From assembly GCA_965652975.1 (NCBI GenBank), contig CBFGYO010000151.1, positions 1 to 9,322 on the forward strand: DNA of 9,322 nt, written 5' to 3'. The notes under the pieces are model-generated. The model saw only the letters and a list, made by a program, of their open reading frames with translations, ran no database searches and was not told the origin of the DNA. The stretch comes from CADEDV01 sp036374495. GTDB lineage: Bacteria > Bacteroidota > Bacteroidia > Chitinophagales > Chitinophagaceae. This document shows positions 6,865-9,322 of this stretch, piece after piece. Positions within the stretch are counted from its first letter, which is position 1. Each line of letters opens with the position of its first letter. The position numbers were made by a program, and so were the translations under genes.

Positions 6865-7170
6865 ATGTCTCAGCGAATCAGAATCAAATTACAGTCTTAC
6901 GATCACAACCTGGTAGATAAATCTGCGGAAAAGATCGTAAAAACAGTTCGCAGCACCGGTGCTGTGGTAACGGGTCCAATTCCCCTGCCTACACGCAAGA
7001 AGATCTTTACGGTATTGCGCTCACCCCACGTGAATAAGAAGAGTCGTGAGCAGTTCCAGTTAGCTACGCATAAGCGTCTGCTGGATATTTACACTTCTTC
7101 TTCACGTACAGTAGATGCGTTGAGTAAACTGGATCTGCCCAGCGGTGTAGAAGTAGAGATTAAAGCGTAA
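6865..7170 (+). CDS. rpsJ: 30S ribosomal protein S10
   Basis: S10 is a small-subunit head protein that in other bacteria also binds NusB and NusG in antitermination. The 101-residue product has the expected family length. It carries the conserved start MSQRIRIKLQSYDH, the GPIPLPT motif (37-43) and SPHVNKKSREQFQLATHKR (53-71), and ends VEVEIKA. The ATG at 6865 is chosen over the upstream TTG because homologues begin here and the TTG lies inside the -7 promoter box. It is the first gene of the S10 operon. It is followed by a 363-base spacer, much longer than is usual before rplC. Confidence 0.97.
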   Translation: MSQRIRIKLQSYDHNLVDKSAEKIVKTVRSTGAVVTGPIPLPTRKKIFTVLRSPHVNKKSREQFQLATHKRLLDIYTSSSRTVDALSKLDLPSGVEVEIKA

Positions 7171-7185
7171 AAGTTGATATTATAT

Positions 7186-7211
7186 ATGAACACCTATTGG
7201 TGTTCATTTTA
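7186..7211 (+). terminator. Weak terminator or attenuator hairpin after rpsJ
   Basis: A perfect 9-bp stem (ATGAACACC 7186-7194 with GGTGTTCAT 7199-7207) with a TATT loop is followed by TTTAGTTCTTATAAATT. The stem is strong but the T-run is short and interrupted. It may reduce read-through into rplC, mark an RNA processing site, or protect the rpsJ 3' end. Confidence 0.45.
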
Positions 7212-7295
7212 GTTCTTATAAATTAATTCATTGCTATCTCTCAAAGTTGTTTCGTGCAAGCGGAACGCAGAAAAGAGCTCTGGCGTATTAACATA

Positions 7296-7486
7296 AAACA
7301 AGCCATTCAGGGTTTGTTTACTGTCGGTACTTCTGTCACCCACCATAGCATTAGCGAAGGCGGGCATCTACCATGAGATGACGGACTTCAGTTGCGATCA
7401 CAAGGATCGCCACCACTGAAGCTTCGGCGACTAAAAGAAAAGGTCGGCAGCAAACGGGGATTGAAGCCTCCCGATACTTATCGGGA
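7296..7486 (+). repeat. Structured palindromic element in the rpsJ-rplC spacer
   Basis: The 363 bases between rpsJ and rplC hold no gene but several stems. AAACAAGCC (7296-7304) pairs with GGTTTGTTT (7311-7319) with one G-U pair. A nested hairpin has CTTCAGT (7386-7392) with ACTGAAG (7415-7421) outside and GCGATC (7394-7399) with GATCGC (7405-7410) inside. TCCCGATA (7469-7476) pairs with TATCGGGA (7479-7486) as a near-perfect palindrome. The last motif resembles a CCCGATA/TATCGGG palindrome I remember as common between Bacteroidota genes, so a dispersed repeat is likely. A ribosomal-protein leader RNA is the alternative. No -33/-7 promoter is apparent. Confidence 0.5.
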
Positions 7487-7533
7487 TGTACAAGGTTGTC
7501 CCAATAATCCTGCAGGCTACAAACAGTACAAAC

Positions 7534-8151
7534 ATGAAAGGTATTATTGGCAAAAAGATTGGGATGACCAGCATCTTCGATCCCTCAGGCAAACAAACCG
7601 CCTGCACGATCATTGAGGCAGGTCCCTGCGTAGTTACTCAGGTAAAGACTAAAGAGTCGGATGGCTACAATGCCCTCCAGCTTTCTTTCGGCGATAAAAA
7701 AGAAAAGCACGCTACAAAAGCCGAAACAAATCACTTCGCAAAAGCTTCTACAGCTCCCAAAAAATTCTCCAAAGAATTCCGCGATTTCGCAATTGAAAAA
7801 AATATTGGTGAAACCATTACTGTCGACATTTTCGCCGAAGGCGATAAAGTTGAAGTAGTTGGTACTACAAAAGGTAAAGGTTTCCAGGGTGTCGTTAAGC
7901 GTCACGGATTCCATGGTGTAGGCCAGCAATCACACGGTCAGCACGACCGTCAGCGCGCCCCGGGTTCACTCGGTAACTCTTCAGACGCCAGCCGCGTAAT
8001 GAAAGGGATGAAAATGGCAGGCCGTACCGGTACTGATCGTGTAAAATTAAAAGGACTGAAAGTTGTAAAGGTCTTCGCTGATAAAAATTACATTCTTGTC
8101 AGTGGATCTGTACCCGGTCATAACGGTTCAATTGTTTTAATCCAGAAGTAA
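7534..8151 (+). CDS. rplC: 50S ribosomal protein L3
   Basis: L3 is an early-assembling large-subunit protein whose long loop reaches the peptidyl transferase centre. The product is 205 residues, starts MKGIIGKKIGMTSIFDPSG and contains the conserved loop SHGQHDRQRAPGSLG (133-147) with KGMKMAGRTG (157-166), ending SVPGHNGSIVLIQK. The ATG at 7534 is chosen because L3 proteins start MKGIIGKKIGM. The in-frame upstream ATG at 7486 begins at the edge of a palindrome, and its extra residues have no counterpart in L3. The A-rich leader (CAAACAGTACAAAC) fits Bacteroidota initiation. It is 38 bases from rplD and surely co-transcribed with it. Confidence 0.97.
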   Translation: MKGIIGKKIGMTSIFDPSGKQTACTIIEAGPCVVTQVKTKESDGYNALQLSFGDKKEKHATKAETNHFAKASTAPKKFSKEFRDFAIEKNIGETITVDIFAEGDKVEVVGTTKGKGFQGVVKRHGFHGVGQQSHGQHDRQRAPGSLGNSSDASRVMKGMKMAGRTGTDRVKLKGLKVVKVFADKNYILVSGSVPGHNGSIVLIQK

Positions 8152-8189
8152 CGAGGTAAACCTGCGGGTAACTCACAAAACAAAAGAAA

Positions 8190-8825
8190 ATGCAAGTTGA
8201 AGTTTTAAATACAAAAGGAAAGAAAACAGGAAGGACAGTGGAACTGCCCGAAGAGATCTTCGGTGCCGAGCCTAACAACCACGTTATCTACCTGGCAGTA
8301 AAGCAATACCTCGCGGCACAGCGCCAGGGTACGCATAAAGTGAAAACCCGTGCTGAAGTGCAAGGTGCCAGCCGCAAACTGCACCGCCAGAAAGGAACGG
8401 GTGGTAGCCGTAAGGGTAATATCCGCAACCCATTATACAAGGGTGGTGGTACCATCTTCGGACCTAAGCCGCACAGCTATGATATCAAACTGAACCGTAA
8501 AGTAAAAGACCTGGCAAAGATTTCTGCGCTTTCTTATAAAGCAAAAGACAATGCCATTGTAATTGTTGAAGATATCAACCTGGATACACCAAAGACTAAA
8601 GCATTCATGGATATCCTGGGTAGCCTGAAAGTAGCTGATAAAAAAGCGATGTTCATACTTCCAGAATGTAATGACAATGTTCAGCTATCAATCCGCAACG
8701 TGCCTTCGGTACTCGGAGTATTGCTGAGCGATATCAATACCTACGACATCGTTAACTCTGAAGTTTTAGTATTAACTGAAAGCGCTGCAAAGATTTTTGC
8801 AGAAGATGAAAAAGCAGAGGCTTAG
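8190..8825 (+). CDS. rplD: 50S ribosomal protein L4
   Basis: L4 is a large-subunit protein whose extended loop lines the exit tunnel. In enterobacteria it also represses its own S10 operon through a leader RNA; whether that applies here is unknown. The 211-residue product starts MQVEVLNTKGKKTG. The basic extended loop is at about residues 46-98, with TRAEVQGASRKLHRQKGTGG, then RNPLYKGGGTIFGPKPHSY. The globular C-terminal half ends in an acidic tail (AEDEKAEA). It lies between rplC and rplW in the standard order. The start follows an A-rich leader (CAAAAGAAA). Confidence 0.97.
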   Translation: MQVEVLNTKGKKTGRTVELPEEIFGAEPNNHVIYLAVKQYLAAQRQGTHKVKTRAEVQGASRKLHRQKGTGGSRKGNIRNPLYKGGGTIFGPKPHSYDIKLNRKVKDLAKISALSYKAKDNAIVIVEDINLDTPKTKAFMDILGSLKVADKKAMFILPECNDNVQLSIRNVPSVLGVLLSDINTYDIVNSEVLVLTESAAKIFAEDEKAEA

Positions 8826-8878
8826 TTCTTATAAATAATTGGAAGCAGGTAATGAAGTGATTCAGTTCGTGTTTCCAG

Positions 8879-8897
8879 ATTTTCAAATTTTCAAATT
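8879..8897. repeat. Short tandem repeat in the rplD-rplW spacer
   Basis: Two exact copies of ATTTTCAA (8879-8886 and 8887-8894) plus a partial third lie just before rplW. The 80-base spacer is long for this operon and has no hairpin or promoter that I can support. Similar TTTTCAAA repeats occur between genes in Bacteroidota (from memory). Confidence 0.55.
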
Positions 8898-8905
8898 ATA
8901 GAAAG

Positions 8906-9205
8906 ATGAAACTTTCTGAAGTATTGATAAAACCCATTTTGACGGAAAAAGCAAATGCACAGCAGGATACCCTGCGTCGCTATGCATTCAAAGTGGCAAA
9001 GAAGGCCAATAAACTGGAAATCAAAAAAGCGATCGAAAGTTTTTATGGCGTAACTGTTACCAACGTGAATACAGCGGTACAACCAGGTAAGAATAAAAGC
9101 AGGTTTACAAAAGCCGGCGTTATTTCGGGCCGCAAGCAAGGTTATAAGAAAGCTTTTGTAACTGTTGCTGATGGTGAAAAGATTGACCTGTATTCAAGTA
9201 TTTAA
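8906..9205 (+). CDS. rplW: 50S ribosomal protein L23
   Basis: L23 sits at the polypeptide exit tunnel and is the docking point for trigger factor and the signal recognition particle. The 99-residue product has the conserved opening MKLSEVLIKPILTEKA and the helix-strand motif YAFKVAKKANKLEIKKAIE followed by FYGVTVTNVNT. The basic loop GKNKSRFTKAG and the C-terminal KKAFVTVADGEKIDLY also fit. The length fits bacterial L23. It is fourth in the standard S10 operon order, after rplD and before rplB. Confidence 0.96.
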   Translation: MKLSEVLIKPILTEKANAQQDTLRRYAFKVAKKANKLEIKKAIESFYGVTVTNVNTAVQPGKNKSRFTKAGVISGRKQGYKKAFVTVADGEKIDLYSSI

Positions 9206-9269
9206 TTCCTCCGGGAATAACGAATGGCTTCAACAGCCGCAAATGTTGAACTAAAAAAGAAATTGAAAA

Positions 9270-9322
9270 ATGGCACTAAGAAAATTTAAACCTATTACAG
9301 CCGGTACACGTTGGAGAATCGG
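9270..9322 (+). CDS. rplB: 50S ribosomal protein L2, N-terminal fragment (runs off window)
   Basis: Only 17 codons plus two bases are visible. MALRKFKPITAGTRWRI matches the conserved start of L2, which supports 23S rRNA structure near the peptidyl transferase centre. The ATG at 9270 follows an A-rich leader (AAGAAATTGAAAA). The position after rplW is the standard one. The rest lies beyond the window end. Confidence 0.93.
   Translation, partial: MALRKFKPITAGTRWRI

Noticed and set aside
7392..7616. 74-codon + strand frame across the rpsJ-rplC spacer and rplC start
   Set aside because: It covers palindromes and overlaps L3 in another frame; no recognisable protein features.

Overview
The window is a piece of a Bacteroidota chromosome, probably from the Chitinophagaceae or a close relative; the family assignment is inference. 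Three things support this. The ribosomal proteins and EF-G have Bacteroidota-like sequences. Start codons follow A-rich leaders rather than strong Shine-Dalgarno sites. The best promoter matches the Bacteroidota -33/-7 pattern (TTTG, 20 bases, TAnnTTTG). Several short intergenic repeats also look like types I remember from this group, but I could not search for them.

Layout. Positions 1-1217 hold the 3' two thirds of fusA (EF-G), closed by a strong intrinsic terminator at 1241-1269. Positions 1270-6800 hold a non-ribosomal block. It contains a DUF4382 lipoprotein gene (+), its terminator, a repeat-rich spacer with a MITE-like inverted-repeat element, a frameshifted membrane-protein gene of the LPG-synthase transmembrane (flippase-like) family (-), a divergent gene for a secreted parallel beta-helix/PA14-like protein (+), and an unrecognised lipoprotein gene (+). 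Positions 6803-9322 hold the start of the S10 ribosomal protein operon: promoter, 5'-terminal hairpin, rpsJ, a 363-base structured spacer, rplC, rplD, rplW and the first codons of rplB.

How it fits together. In many Bacteroidota fusA is followed directly by rpsJ, so the str and S10 clusters run together. Here they are separated by about 5.6 kb of envelope genes. The break is functionally complete: a terminator after fusA and a dedicated promoter for rpsJ. The cargo genes encode exported or membrane proteins (two lipoproteins, one signal-peptide protein, one polytopic membrane protein) and share no obvious pathway with translation. Repeats have entered this region and also the ribosomal operon itself, in the rpsJ-rplC and rplD-rplW spacers.

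I see no defence system, CRISPR array, integrase, transposase or RNA gene. The most interesting items are the structured rpsJ-rplC spacer, the homopolymer frameshift in the membrane-protein gene, the MITE-like element and the split superoperon.
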